Source: CAYQCE01 sp964415885 (GTDB lineage: Bacteria; Zixibacteria; MSB-5A5; JAABVY01; JAHJOQ01). From it: a stretch of DNA of 64,000 nt. Below, in pieces: positions 33,662 through 42,224 of the stretch. The translations under genes were made by a program, and so were the position numbers. Every line of letters starts with the position of its first letter. Position 1 is the first letter of the stretch. Under the pieces are notes generated by a model that searched no databases, had not been told where the DNA came from, and saw nothing but the letters and a program-made list of their open reading frames with translations. The stretch covers positions 1-64,000 of the forward strand of contig CAYQCE010000013.1 of assembly GCA_964415885.1 (NCBI GenBank), in the 5' to 3' direction.

Positions 33662-34345
33662 CTAATGGAACTGCACTACTAATCTGATCGGCACTAACGT
33701 TATGTTCGCGTTCTCCTCTTTGCTCCAGACTACGCGTGGTTCGATCATGAACGCAACGCGATCGTTCACTCTCTCCCGCAGTCCAAAGCCGAAACCGAAA
33801 TGTCAGATCGTGAACGACTCATCCTCGATGAACTGTCCGGAACTGAGAAGCGTCCAGTCGTCGTTATAGTCTTTGTAGTACCCCGTTTTCTCTGAATCGA
33901 ACCATGTCAGCCCGACAGTCGGAAAGACTGCATAGAGTCCCCTTGACTTGATTGGAATTCTGATCGACGCTTCGATCTGCATGACAGATGCCCGTTTGGG
34001 ATCATAGGCTACTACAGTTCTTTCGGGAAGCGGCGGGGTGCTTGCCGGTGCAACTATCCCGAGCCACTCGACCGTAGTTGGGCCGCCATCACCCGAATCG
34101 AATGCACGCGCTCCCTGATTGCCCAACCAGGAATAGGATACGCTCAATACCGGTTGGACCGGGCTGAGATGTCCCAGAGCAATTCCCCCTCCGATTGTCC
34201 TGGCATCGCCCCAATCGTCGAGCCGAGGATCGGTTTCGAGGATCAGATTCATTCCCCCTGAAAACTCGTATCCCAGATCGACCGCCTGAGCTGAGGCACA
34301 GAGCGTTATCATCAACGCCATATATCCTGAGATTAAGCGTCTCAC
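33662..34345 (-). pseudogene. Outer-membrane barrel paralogue broken by an in-frame TGA
   Basis: The reading frame from the ATG at 34345 gives a signal peptide and barrel sequence up to a TGA at codon 181 (about 33803). The same frame then continues without gap for 46 codons to a TAG at 33662, with HFGFGFGLRERVNDR followed by a final strand. The intact neighbour reads WHAGFGFGLQ at the matching place, so a TGG Trp codon has become TGA. TGA is used as a stop by other genes here, so recoding is unlikely; a recent nonsense mutation or a base-call error fits best. Total intact length would be 227 residues. Loss of the last two or three strands should block barrel folding. Confidence 0.75.
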
Positions 34346-34448
34346 AGGTTCGCCTCCTTTACTCGGGCTTCGCCCGGTCTTCGAACCGGTATCAATGTTG
34401 GATTCGATACAATGACGCCAACAGTGCCGGCTCTGTTGAATACGAATT

Positions 34449-34931
34449 TCAGAGCATTATTTCAAGTTCTATTTCATCGCGTATTGGAATACCCTTGAGC
34501 CCTACTTCGGGGATCGACGGTTTCAGCTTACGCGAAAGATGAATCGCGTTTCTATGCAGGCAAGCAAGTTTGAATCCGCGCTTCTGATAAAATTGCAGCG
34601 CGTGCAGATTGTCGTTCGTCGTGACGAGCCAGAGTCGTCTACAGCCCTTGCGGGATGCGGCGGCTCTCACCGCTTCCACGAGCGCAATACCAACACCCAC
34701 CTTCTCCCGGTCGCTGTTCAGCGTGAGCAGCTCACAGTGACTATCCTCGAATCGATATGTAGCGAGTCCAATTCGCTTGCTGTCGATTTCTGCAATGAAC
34801 GCTGGAATACCGGTGGCGTCGTGAAGCAGACCTCGGCTGACAATCATTCTCGACCCCCATTCGCGCTCCAGATAATGCTCTATCCAGATCGTGTCCTCGA
34901 TTGTCTTTGGACGAATCAGAATGTCGCTCAT
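34449..34931 (-). CDS. GNAT family N-acetyltransferase
   Basis: A 160-residue acetyl-CoA-dependent transferase of the GNAT fold. It has the N-terminal RPKTIEDTIWIEHYLE segment, the acetyl-CoA-binding strand-loop-helix (SDREKVGVGIALVEAVRAA, with a Q/RxxGxG/A-like turn) and a C-terminal NLHALQFYQKRGF motif that is standard in the family. The substrate is not predictable. It lies 27 bp downstream of the DCC-family gene in the same direction, which suggests co-transcription with it and the YtxJ-like gene. Confidence 0.85.
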   Translation of the reverse strand: MSDILIRPKTIEDTIWIEHYLEREWGSRMIVSRGLLHDATGIPAFIAEIDSKRIGLATYRFEDSHCELLTLNSDREKVGVGIALVEAVRAAASRKGCRRLWLVTTNDNLHALQFYQKRGFKLACLHRNAIHLSRKLKPSIPEVGLKGIPIRDEIELEIML

Positions 34932-34958
34932 TGACCCTCCGAAATCGGCAATGGTCGT

Positions 34959-35351
34959 TCACATCTCGGTCTCACATTCGACCGGGCTCATTCGTTTCGA
35001 AATAGCCGATCTGTTCCGCGCTATTATCCGGTAGACCTTTTCCGCGATTTGTGAAAATATCGGCTGCATGAGGATGAAACCTGCTGCAGCAAAGACTCCC
35101 CCGAGCAGCCGCGCTATCTCGGCAACAGCTCTCGCACCGGTGAACATGCTGCCGTCGATCGTGGCCACGATTACAGTATTCTCGGCGAGTTGGCGATGGA
35201 TACCAGGAAATCTGCGTCGAAACTCATCGGATTGATAAGGAATGAAGTCCAGACGATCCGTTATGTCATACCGACTCGCGATAGCTACCGATTTGCGGCA
35301 GAGTCCGCACTCGCCGTCGAAAACAACTGCTGCACTTGCTCGATGGTTCAT
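34959..35351 (-). CDS. DCC family thiol-disulfide oxidoreductase (DUF393)
   Basis: A 130-residue protein of the DCC family, named for the conserved N-terminal Asp-x-x-Cys motif, here VVFDGECGLCRKSV, a thioredoxin-like CxxC. Downstream segments LDFIPYQSDEF and GSMFTGARAVAEIARLLGG match the family. A hydrophobic segment near 85-98 is also usual. Its ATG overlaps the stop of the YtxJ-like gene by 4 bp, so the two thiol-type proteins are translationally coupled. Partner unknown. Confidence 0.85.
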   Translation of the reverse strand: MNHRASAAVVFDGECGLCRKSVAIASRYDITDRLDFIPYQSDEFRRRFPGIHRQLAENTVIVATIDGSMFTGARAVAEIARLLGGVFAAAGFILMQPIFSQIAEKVYRIIARNRSAISKRMSPVECETEM

Positions 35352-35680
35352 TTCGGCAGCTTCTCTCTCAGAGTCTCCGCAGTGATCGCATGATGCGAGC
35401 CGTTCCAGACGGGACGACCATCCTTGAAGATAATTGCCTGCGGCGATTGATGCTCTATGCCGGTCTCATTCGCGACCATCTGAGAGACCTCCTTGTGTTC
35501 AATTACAAGCAGAGTCCACAGGTCGGCGCGGTGGTCCTTTTCCGCAAACCGCTGGAACTCGAGGAACGCTCCACGCGATATCGGACAGCGCGTGGAATGC
35601 TTCAGAACAATCTGCGGCTTCTCCTTGCTCTTCTCCAGTATTTGCACGAAGGCTTCTTTCGTTTCCAGGCTATTTGTCAT
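35348..35680 (-). CDS. YtxJ-like monothiol bacilliredoxin (DUF2847)
   Basis: A 110-residue thioredoxin-fold protein of the YtxJ/DUF2847 family. The active-site region is KHSTRCPISRGAF with one Cys, followed by VIEHKEVSQMVANETGIEH and SPQAIIFKDGRPVWNGSH. Members act in bacillithiol redox chemistry in Firmicutes and Bacteroidetes; whether bacillithiol is made here cannot be seen in this window. The ATG at 35680 is chosen over an upstream one because GGAGGAG lies 5 bases before it. It starts a three-gene redox/acetyl group. Confidence 0.8.
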   Translation of the reverse strand: MTNSLETKEAFVQILEKSKEKPQIVLKHSTRCPISRGAFLEFQRFAEKDHRADLWTLLVIEHKEVSQMVANETGIEHQSPQAIIFKDGRPVWNGSHHAITAETLREKLPK

Positions 35681-35761
35681 TTCACTCCTCCGGATGTCCA
35701 TCATCTCACCAATGGTCGATTACCTCGTCGTGCTTGACTCTGCCCGTCGTCTCACATATAC

Positions 35762-36439
35762 TTGCTAAAACAAATCGACCGCTCGACGGTTCAATATGAT
35801 GAGATTCTGTACGTGACACAAGACAAGAGTCAGAGGCTGTTCGTTCTGTCCGGGCCATCGGGCTGCGGCAAGGCGACTATGCTCCGTTACGCTACGGCGC
35901 ACTCCGCGACCCGCAGAGTTGTAACCTACACTACGCGTTCGCCGAGACCGGGCGAGGTCAATGGTATCGACTATCACTTTGTCTCACCTGAAAAGTTCCA
36001 GAAACTCTTTGAAAGCGGCGAGATGATAGAACGGGAGCGTGTATACGGTGACTACTACTACGGCTCTCCGCGCGACATCTTCGACAGCAAACCGGGCAAT
36101 GTCATTATGGAGCTCGATACGAAAGGCACCGATAATTACCGAAAACTCTATGACAACATAACTACTGTCTTCATACTGCCCCCAACGATAGAGGAGCTGA
36201 TTCGCAGGATAGAGAGGCGGAATCCCGAGAGCAACTTCGCAGATCGCCTGACGAGCGCAAGGCCGATGATCGAGTCCGCATCCGACTACGACTATATCAT
36301 AATCAATGATGACATGGAGCGGGCCGGTGAGGAGCTGCTCAAGGTCATTCACTTCCTGCCGGTCGATGAAGAAAGAGACGCCAAGATCGGTCTTGCAGGG
36401 AGGCTGCTGACCGAGCTCCGAGAAAGATATGGGGTTTAA
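35762..36439 (+). CDS. gmk: Guanylate kinase
   Basis: A guanylate kinase that makes GDP from GMP, 225 residues from a TTG at 35762 or 208 from a GTG at 35813; neither has a good ribosome binding site, and family length favours the GTG. The P-loop is LSGPSGCGKATM, close to GPSGVGKGT of Bacillus Gmk. The GMP-binding block is VTYTTRSPRPGEVNGIDYHF. The lid region carries IERRNPESNFADRL, a little more divergent than usual (the typical RGTD is not visible). Alone on the plus strand between minus-strand genes. Essential nucleotide metabolism. Confidence 0.85.
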   Translation: MLKQIDRSTVQYDEILYVTQDKSQRLFVLSGPSGCGKATMLRYATAHSATRRVVTYTTRSPRPGEVNGIDYHFVSPEKFQKLFESGEMIERERVYGDYYYGSPRDIFDSKPGNVIMELDTKGTDNYRKLYDNITTVFILPPTIEELIRRIERRNPESNFADRLTSARPMIESASDYDYIIINDDMERAGEELLKVIHFLPVDEERDAKIGLAGRLLTELRERYGV

Positions 36440-36451
36440 CGAAGCGCTCGT

Positions 36452-37423
36452 CTACATTTCGTTGAGTTCGAACTTGCCCGAGAGCCTCGCGCCGATCTGA
36501 GAGATAATCATCGCAGCCATCCTTGCACCAATTTTCGAGGCGTCTTCGAGGCTCCTGCCGGCGCAGAGACCGCGAATCACTCCCGCAGCGTACATGTCAC
36601 CCGCGCCCGTCGTGTCGACCACTTTGTCTACCGGAACTGCGGGCACGGACCTCGATCCGCCGTTTTCGGTAACGAGTGCCCCGTCGGCGCCGGTTGTCAC
36701 GCATACCCTCTCACACATCTCACGGAGATCGGAAATGGCTTCTGCCCCGCTCTCTTTGCCGGTCAGGATAGTGGCCTCGTCCTCATTGCAGAAGAGCAGA
36801 TCGACGAATTCCTCGGTTATCTTGCGGAACTCGGTGCCGTACGTCTCTACCATGAATGGATCGCTGTATGTGAACGAAACAGAAGTGCCGTGCTTTTTGG
36901 CGAGCTCCATTGCGTATACAGAGGCATCGCGAGCGTCCTCCGACGACCACTGGTATCCCTCAACATATAGATACCTCGCATCGGCGATCGCATCCTCATT
37001 TATGTCTGCCCGTGAGAGCTCGCTCGAAATTCCGAGGTATGTCAGCATTGACCGTTGACCGTCCGGCGTGACCAGTGAGACGCATGTGCCGGTAGTACCC
37101 TTTCCGAACGGGCTGCTGAAGAAGTCGACGCCGGCGTCGTTGAGGTTCTGTCTGTAAAACTCACCGTTTTCATCACTCGCGACTTTGCCGGTGTAGCCTG
37201 CCTTTCCGCCGAGATTCGCAACCCCGACAACCGTGTTGGCCGCGGATCCGCCACTGACTCGCTCGAAACCTTCCGGATTGTCGATCAGGGTTTTCTCGGC
37301 GCCGGGAAGGTCCACGAGCGTCATGTAGCCCTTTCGGACCTGCTTCTCGATCAGAAAGGCGTCCGTTACGAGTGCGAGATAGTCGACGAGCGCGTTTCCG
37401 ATTCCGTAGATATCATACTTCAT
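36452..37423 (-). CDS. PfkB-family kinase (adenosine kinase type)
   Basis: A 323-residue ribokinase-fold enzyme. Signature 1 is SGGSAANTVVGVANLGG, signature 2 is VVDTTGAGDMYAAGVIRGL, with the catalytic Asp in DTTGAGD and the anion hole residues in place. The start YDIYGIGNALVDYL is typical of the adenosine kinase/ fructokinase clade found in many bacteria. Substrate is uncertain among adenosine, ribose and fructose. ATG at 37423 follows AGGAGA and is preferred over the upstream ATG. It converges with gmk across 12 bp. Confidence 0.85.
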   Translation of the reverse strand: MKYDIYGIGNALVDYLALVTDAFLIEKQVRKGYMTLVDLPGAEKTLIDNPEGFERVSGGSAANTVVGVANLGGKAGYTGKVASDENGEFYRQNLNDAGVDFFSSPFGKGTTGTCVSLVTPDGQRSMLTYLGISSELSRADINEDAIADARYLYVEGYQWSSEDARDASVYAMELAKKHGTSVSFTYSDPFMVETYGTEFRKITEEFVDLLFCNEDEATILTGKESGAEAISDLREMCERVCVTTGADGALVTENGGSRSVPAVPVDKVVDTTGAGDMYAAGVIRGLCAGRSLEDASKIGARMAAMIISQIGARLSGKFELNEM

Positions 37424-37559
37424 GCGTGCAATTCTCCTGTCTCGGTCATATTTGAGATCGGATAATGCACACACGGAGCCACAATGTCAACAGACTTAAT
37501 CCGGGAACGTGTGGAATTGAGTTGTCGACAGGATCACGTATCTGGCGCGGGATTAAAAA

Positions 37560-37633
37560 TGGGCCTAACTGGAGTTGAACCAGTGACCTCGCGCTTATCA
37601 GGCGCGCGCTCTAACCAACTGAGCTATAGGCCC
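37560..37633 (-). tRNA. tRNA-Ile (GAU)
   Basis: Read on the minus strand, GGGCCTA pairs with TAGGCCC and the discriminator base is A. The D arm is AGCTCAGTTGGTTAGAGC, the anticodon loop is CTGATAA (anticodon GAT, reads AUC and AUU), and the T arm has GGTTCAACTCC. CCA is not encoded. It is not part of an rRNA operon here. Confidence 0.96.
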
Positions 37634-37728
37634 ATAACCTTCAGAGTAGCAAATTTATCAAGAATCTACCGCTTGTCAACCCATTTCTGACAGGCAATTG
37701 ATATCGCTCTATTCGATGCCGATTCGCG

Positions 37729-38295
37729 TTACTTCATGCGCGCTATCAGGCTGTTCGAGAACCGTATAACCTGCTCGAACTGTGTCCCGGCCCTGAGATA
37801 GTCCTCTTCCTTGAATGCCGTCTTGGCGCGGCCGAACGTCATTGTCATATCGATCATCTTCCGACTCAACTGCTCTGCTCTCTCCGCATTCTCCGGTTCG
37901 GCGCGGAATTCCTCGAATAGCGCGGTTGTGCTGTCATAGCCGTTTGTTGCACGGACCCGAATCGATTCGATGTATCTCCCGTAATACTCCCTCAGTTTCG
38001 GGATACTATCCTCCGCCGACCGGATCATCGAGTCGGCGACATCGAACAGCCGCTCTGCGCGATCGAAAGACTTCGACAAAAAGGACTTTTCTTTCTGAAT
38101 CTCCATCTCCTCGAAAGCGACCTTAAATGTATCCTTCACCGCACTACAGAGATCATTGAGATAGACACAGGCTTCCGTCGTATCAACCGCCTCGATCCGC
38201 GCGCGAATTTCTCCGGCTCGTTCTTCGGGTGGTTCGGCACAGCCGGCTAAGAGGACCAGAGGCACCACCATCAGCAGCAATGGAATACGCTTCAT
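37729..38295 (-). CDS. Putative lipoprotein, helical
   Basis: A 188-residue lipoprotein with lipobox LLAGC, so Cys 19 would be lipidated. After it the protein is almost all helix and charged residues (IQKEKSFLSKSFDRAERLFD, then AERAEQLSRKMIDMTM), like a coiled-coil periplasmic or outer-membrane-attached protein. No family was recognised. It lies 34 bp downstream of the histidine kinase gene on the same strand and may be co-transcribed with it. Function unknown. Confidence 0.65.
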   Translation of the reverse strand: MKRIPLLLMVVPLVLLAGCAEPPEERAGEIRARIEAVDTTEACVYLNDLCSAVKDTFKVAFEEMEIQKEKSFLSKSFDRAERLFDVADSMIRSAEDSIPKLREYYGRYIESIRVRATNGYDSTTALFEEFRAEPENAERAEQLSRKMIDMTMTFGRAKTAFKEEDYLRAGTQFEQVIRFSNSLIARMK

Positions 38296-38329
38296 TCAAT
38301 CTCCCGTAGATTTGTTTTTCTGATATTAG

Positions 38330-40225
38330 CTACGCTGGCGGGGTGTCCGCAAGTGTTTTCTGCCGATCAATCGATTCTGAGTCGTCCATCGACATCTCGG
38401 CCTCGGGCAATTCAATCGTCAGGCTGAATCTGTCGGAGTCAGAAGAGCTGAGTGAGATCGTCCCGTTCATGCCGTCGACGAACTTCTTGACCGTACACAA
38501 CCCGAGCCCGGTGCCGTCCTCTTTTGTTGTGAAAAACGGATTGAAGACCTTGTTCCTCAAATCGTCGGGTATGCCGGGACCACCGTCAGCCACTTTCACC
38601 CTTATAGTACCGTTACCGGTTGGTCGGATATCGACCGCGACCTCACTTTCAGGCGGTGTGGCCTCTATCGCATTCGACAACAGGTTAGATATTATCTGCC
38701 TTAGAGCGAGCTTGTCTGCCATAACCCTTGATGAACTGTCGTACGAGAAGGCCAGGCGAATATTGAGCTCAGCCGCGAGATTCTCGAAGTTTGCGATCAG
38801 CTCACGCGCCGTCGAGCAGATATCAACTTCGGTGAGCGAGAAACTTGTCGGTTGCGCGAATTCCAGAAACCGGGTGAGCATCTGCTCCGTAGCCGATGCC
38901 TCGGTTGAAATCGATTCCGCCACCTGCATCAACTGCGGATTCTCCTCGGAGAGCTTTTTGATCAGATTACCGAATCCGAGCACTGCGGTCATAGAGTTTC
39001 GGAGCTCATGCGCCAGCCCCGCTGCTGTCTCGCCGAGTGCGGCCATTTTGTCTTTGTATGCGATATCGCGTTGCAGCTTCTTGACTTCCGTGAGATCGGT
39101 CATGATCACCGTAGCGCCGACGCGCCTGTCGCGCTCATCGCGAATCAAGGTTGTTGAGATCCCGAGCGACATATCCTCATCGCCATGATTTACTTCCAGT
39201 TCCACGCGCGAGAAATTGCACTCGCCCTCGAGTGTTCGCGCGATCAAGTCCCTGACTTCCGGCAGATCGGTCAGTACCTTTCCATAGCGCTGTCCGAGGG
39301 CGTCGCGCTCTTCTATCTGAAGCAGCCGCTGGGCGGACTGGTTGAAATGCGTGACTATTCCATCCCTGTTGCAGCTCATAAGACCTGACGCCATGCCGGA
39401 CAGGACATACTCATTGAATTGCTCGAGTCGCTCCGCACGCTTCTGAGTCTTCTTGTACAATCCCTGCAGTATCTCTTCCTTATCCTTCATCTCGTCGATC
39501 ATCTTTTGAAACGATGACACGATATTCTCGACTGAAACCTCGCCGTGTTCGTGCTCGACAGTCGCCTCGCGAGCCGCACGTTTCATCCGCATAAACGGTT
39601 TCAGCGTAACTCTGACATACAGGTAGCCGAGTATGATAATCGCCAGGAGCCCCGTTACCTGGAATATGTAGTTGAGAAATGAGACTTTGCCGATCATGCC
39701 GAAACGCGATGCACGCTTGTAGACCCTGAGTACAAAGGAACGACCGTCGGTTGATTCGAATGGATACAGCACAGCATAACCGGGCGCGCGATCGTCCTCA
39801 TTCGGTAGAAGGGAAGCCGGTTCACCGTTGCCGAGCGTTGTTATCTGCGTCTCTGACAACCGACCGAATATCGCCGGAAGCGAGCCGAGACCGTGTGGAG
39901 CGCCGTCAATGAGTTCGATGGAATCAGCGTATGAATCGCTGACCCACTGGCGGAATTCCGCTGTCGAAGATCTAAGCTCCGGCTTGTCCGAGAGGTAATC
40001 CGCCGTAACCTTGGACGTTCTTAGCAGGTCGGCGAATATCTGCTTCTCGAAGATTCCGCGAACATGTCCCGATAGCCGAATAGAGCTCAGGCTGACGAGT
40101 ACGAGAAACAGCACTATTAACAGCAGAACACTGTACAGTTCCGTTTCGTACCGCATTGCCGGCGATCGACGGAGATTGCCGACGGTCTCTTTGAGGCGTT
40201 TTGTAAACAGACTCATACATTCCAT
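38330..40225 (-). CDS. PAS-domain sensor histidine kinase
   Basis: A 631-residue inner-membrane kinase. Transmembrane helices at about 30-50 and 195-215 flank a periplasmic sensor. A HAMP-like region, a coiled coil (KEEILQGLYKKTQKRAERLE) and a PAS domain (about 265-385; VLSGMASGLMSCNRDGIVTHF) follow. The phosphoacceptor motif is GLAHELRNSMTAVLG. The ATPase has LLSNAIEATPP, VADGGPGIPD, FNPFFTTKEDGTGLGL. Such NtrB-like kinases usually serve sigma-54 response regulators; the orphan regulator at 10.4 kb is a candidate. An alternative start lies 9 bp in. The divergent gene to the left starts at 40424. Confidence 0.85.
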   Translation of the reverse strand: MECMSLFTKRLKETVGNLRRSPAMRYETELYSVLLLIVLFLVLVSLSSIRLSGHVRGIFEKQIFADLLRTSKVTADYLSDKPELRSSTAEFRQWVSDSYADSIELIDGAPHGLGSLPAIFGRLSETQITTLGNGEPASLLPNEDDRAPGYAVLYPFESTDGRSFVLRVYKRASRFGMIGKVSFLNYIFQVTGLLAIIILGYLYVRVTLKPFMRMKRAAREATVEHEHGEVSVENIVSSFQKMIDEMKDKEEILQGLYKKTQKRAERLEQFNEYVLSGMASGLMSCNRDGIVTHFNQSAQRLLQIEERDALGQRYGKVLTDLPEVRDLIARTLEGECNFSRVELEVNHGDEDMSLGISTTLIRDERDRRVGATVIMTDLTEVKKLQRDIAYKDKMAALGETAAGLAHELRNSMTAVLGFGNLIKKLSEENPQLMQVAESISTEASATEQMLTRFLEFAQPTSFSLTEVDICSTARELIANFENLAAELNIRLAFSYDSSSRVMADKLALRQIISNLLSNAIEATPPESEVAVDIRPTGNGTIRVKVADGGPGIPDDLRNKVFNPFFTTKEDGTGLGLCTVKKFVDGMNGTISLSSSDSDRFSLTIELPEAEMSMDDSESIDRQKTLADTPPA

Positions 40226-40321
40226 GTATCGGCACTATTCCATTTTTGCACAGTGGATTTAGCGAGAGGTCGATATTGAAACGTGGCCAGCATGTAACAT
40301 CACCGCTCACATAATCTTAAT

Positions 40322-40350
40322 TTGACTACCGCATCTATGAAATGTAACAT
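40322..40350 (+). promoter_or_regulatory. Promoter of the DUF6268-like barrel gene
   Basis: TTGACT (40322-40327), 17-bp spacer and TAACAT (40345-40350), 74 bp before the ATG. It lies in the divergent gap to the histidine kinase gene. Confidence 0.5.
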
Positions 40351-40423
40351 GGACCGGAACTGAGGTTGGAATATTATGTTTGTACTTTCCGATGAGGGCT
40401 TGATATGCGGAGGAATAGTGAAG

Positions 40424-41362
40424 ATGAATGCGAAGACAAAATTGATTATCATCCTGGTTTCATTACTCATGCATCTGTATGTTGGCTCCTCTGCGTTCGG
40501 ACAGCAGGGTCCCCCGCCGCCGCGACCGAAGATATCCTTATCATATGATCTGGTGCCGTTTCAGGACTTTCATGACCCGGACCCGTCCAATCTTGCTGGG
40601 ATTCAGACCCGCATCATGACAGTGGATATGGAGGCCGAATATCCATTTGTTTTCTCTCGCGGGCAGACAGTTCTGACAATTGGCGCGGGATACAATCGCA
40701 GAAATGCTGATTTCCGCTATGTTCCCGATGGCGTGGAGAAGCCCGTGATCGACGATCTCCATGAGACGAATTTGAACTTGATGATACGCCACGTTTTGAA
40801 TCAGCAATGGTCAACGATGTTCTTCTTCCGACCGAGCCTGGCCTCGGATTTCATCGGGCCGATTACATCCGATGATCTCCAGATCAATACAGCTTTAATT
40901 CTACTGAAACAATTCGGCCGCAACTGGGTGCTCGGATTCGGGGCCGCATACGCCACGTCTTTCGGAGAGCCTCTTCCCCTGCCTGCGCTTTCCGCAATCT
41001 GGAGCAACTATGAGAACATGCGATTCATGGCCATCCTGCCGGTCATGATAGAGTTCTGGTATCGGGCAAACCGCAACATAGAACTGGGAGTGGTTTCTCG
41101 ACTCAGCGGTGCACAATACAGCGGCGATCCGGATGCGTACAGCACCGAAGAGCAGCGCATCGATAAGCCGGTGCTGGATTACTCCGTTTGGATGGTTGGA
41201 CCATCGGCGCGATTTCATGTGTCGCAGGGTTCATTTCTGGAATTGACCGGCGGATTCATCCCCTACCATCGTTATGAGTTCTTCGATGACGAGGACCGCA
41301 AAGCGAACTACAATCTCGAGATGGGGCCGATCATAAAGTTGGCACTGGAGATGTCGCTGTAG
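40424..41362 (+). CDS. DUF6268-like outer-membrane beta-barrel protein
   Basis: A 312-residue exported protein with a signal peptide (MNAKTKLIIILVSLLMHLYV, cleaved near FG-QQ). The mature part begins with GPPPPRPK, then alternating barrel strands such as MTVDMEAEYPFVFSRGQ and NWVLGFGAAYATSFGEP, and ends with the aromatic-rich LALEMSL. The general pattern, including SDDLQINTALIL, is like DUF6268 barrel proteins of unknown function. GGAGGA upstream supports 40424 (a GTG 6 bp earlier is also possible). It stands alone and converges with the prepilin peptidase gene. Confidence 0.65.
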   Translation: MNAKTKLIIILVSLLMHLYVGSSAFGQQGPPPPRPKISLSYDLVPFQDFHDPDPSNLAGIQTRIMTVDMEAEYPFVFSRGQTVLTIGAGYNRRNADFRYVPDGVEKPVIDDLHETNLNLMIRHVLNQQWSTMFFFRPSLASDFIGPITSDDLQINTALILLKQFGRNWVLGFGAAYATSFGEPLPLPALSAIWSNYENMRFMAILPVMIEFWYRANRNIELGVVSRLSGAQYSGDPDAYSTEEQRIDKPVLDYSVWMVGPSARFHVSQGSFLELTGGFIPYHRYEFFDDEDRKANYNLEMGPIIKLALEMSL

Positions 41363-41374
41363 AACAACGCTGCG

Positions 41375-42175
41375 CTAAATCTGCAACACATGATCAAGAT
41401 ATAGTTGGATCAGTGAGTCGCCAAAGAGGAGCGCTATTACTGCAGCGGCCGCGAGAAAAGGGCCGAACGGTATCTGGTGAGATTCTCGCGCATGACGGGA
41501 TATAGCCATCATGATCACCGCTCCGATAATGCCGAGCGCAGCCGAGGCGATAAACACGAATAGGACTTTCTGCCAGCCGAGGAATGCTCCGAGCATCGCC
41601 GCGAGTTTGATGTCACCGCCTCCGAGACTCTCCTTCTTGAACACATAGTCGCCAAACAGGCCGAGCAGAAGAAGTCCGCCTCCCCCCAGAAGGATTCCAA
41701 GAAGCGAATCGATCCACCCCGGTTCTGCCGTAACGAATGACAGCCCGAAGCCAATTACGATTCCCGGGATCGAGATTGTATCCGGGATGATACGATGCTC
41801 GAAGTCGATGAAGAAAACCGGAATCAGTACAAGAGTCAAAACTACCGCAGCGACCGCCTGCAGGTTGAACCCGAAGTACGCGAAGTAGCCCACAACTACC
41901 AGCCCGGCCAGTAGTTCGACCGCGGCATATCGGGGCGAAATAGGCGTTTTGCAGTATTTGCAGCGGCCGAGAAGCATCAGGTAGCTCACGACCGGGATAT
42001 TCAGATAAAATGGTATCGGCTTACTGCATTTCGGGCAGAATGATCTTGGCCTGATTATCGATTTCTTTCTCGGCAGCCGGTATATGACCACATTCAGAAA
42101 ACTGCCTGCGGCCAACCCGAACGCGAACAGCAGGAGATACACCGGCCACGCCTGTGCTATATCGAGATGGTTCAT
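41375..42175 (-). CDS. pilD: Type IV prepilin peptidase / N-methyltransferase
   Basis: A 266-residue bifunctional inner-membrane aspartyl protease (A24) that cleaves and N-methylates prepilins. It has the methyltransferase part with GSFLNVVIYRLP, the zinc tetrad in CPKCSKP and CKYCKTP, and two catalytic Asp motifs: FFIDFEHRIIPD and GGGDIKL. About eight membrane helices. It is the last gene of the heat-shock cluster, 49 bp downstream of rsmE; the substrates may be the minor prepilins encoded at 13.6-14.9 kb. The position in this operon is unusual. Confidence 0.92.
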   Translation of the reverse strand: MNHLDIAQAWPVYLLLFAFGLAAGSFLNVVIYRLPRKKSIIRPRSFCPKCSKPIPFYLNIPVVSYLMLLGRCKYCKTPISPRYAAVELLAGLVVVGYFAYFGFNLQAVAAVVLTLVLIPVFFIDFEHRIIPDTISIPGIVIGFGLSFVTAEPGWIDSLLGILLGGGGLLLLGLFGDYVFKKESLGGGDIKLAAMLGAFLGWQKVLFVFIASAALGIIGAVIMMAISRHARESHQIPFGPFLAAAAVIALLFGDSLIQLYLDHVLQI

Positions 42176-42224
42176 ATACTATACAAATCGGCAGATCGGA
42201 GGTATTTCTCAAGGGTTTCGTTCT

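Noticed and set aside
33803..34345. TGA reassigned to Trp (alternative genetic code)
   Set aside because: Other genes in the window end with TGA, including the ATGA overlap at 18329, so TGA is a normal stop here.
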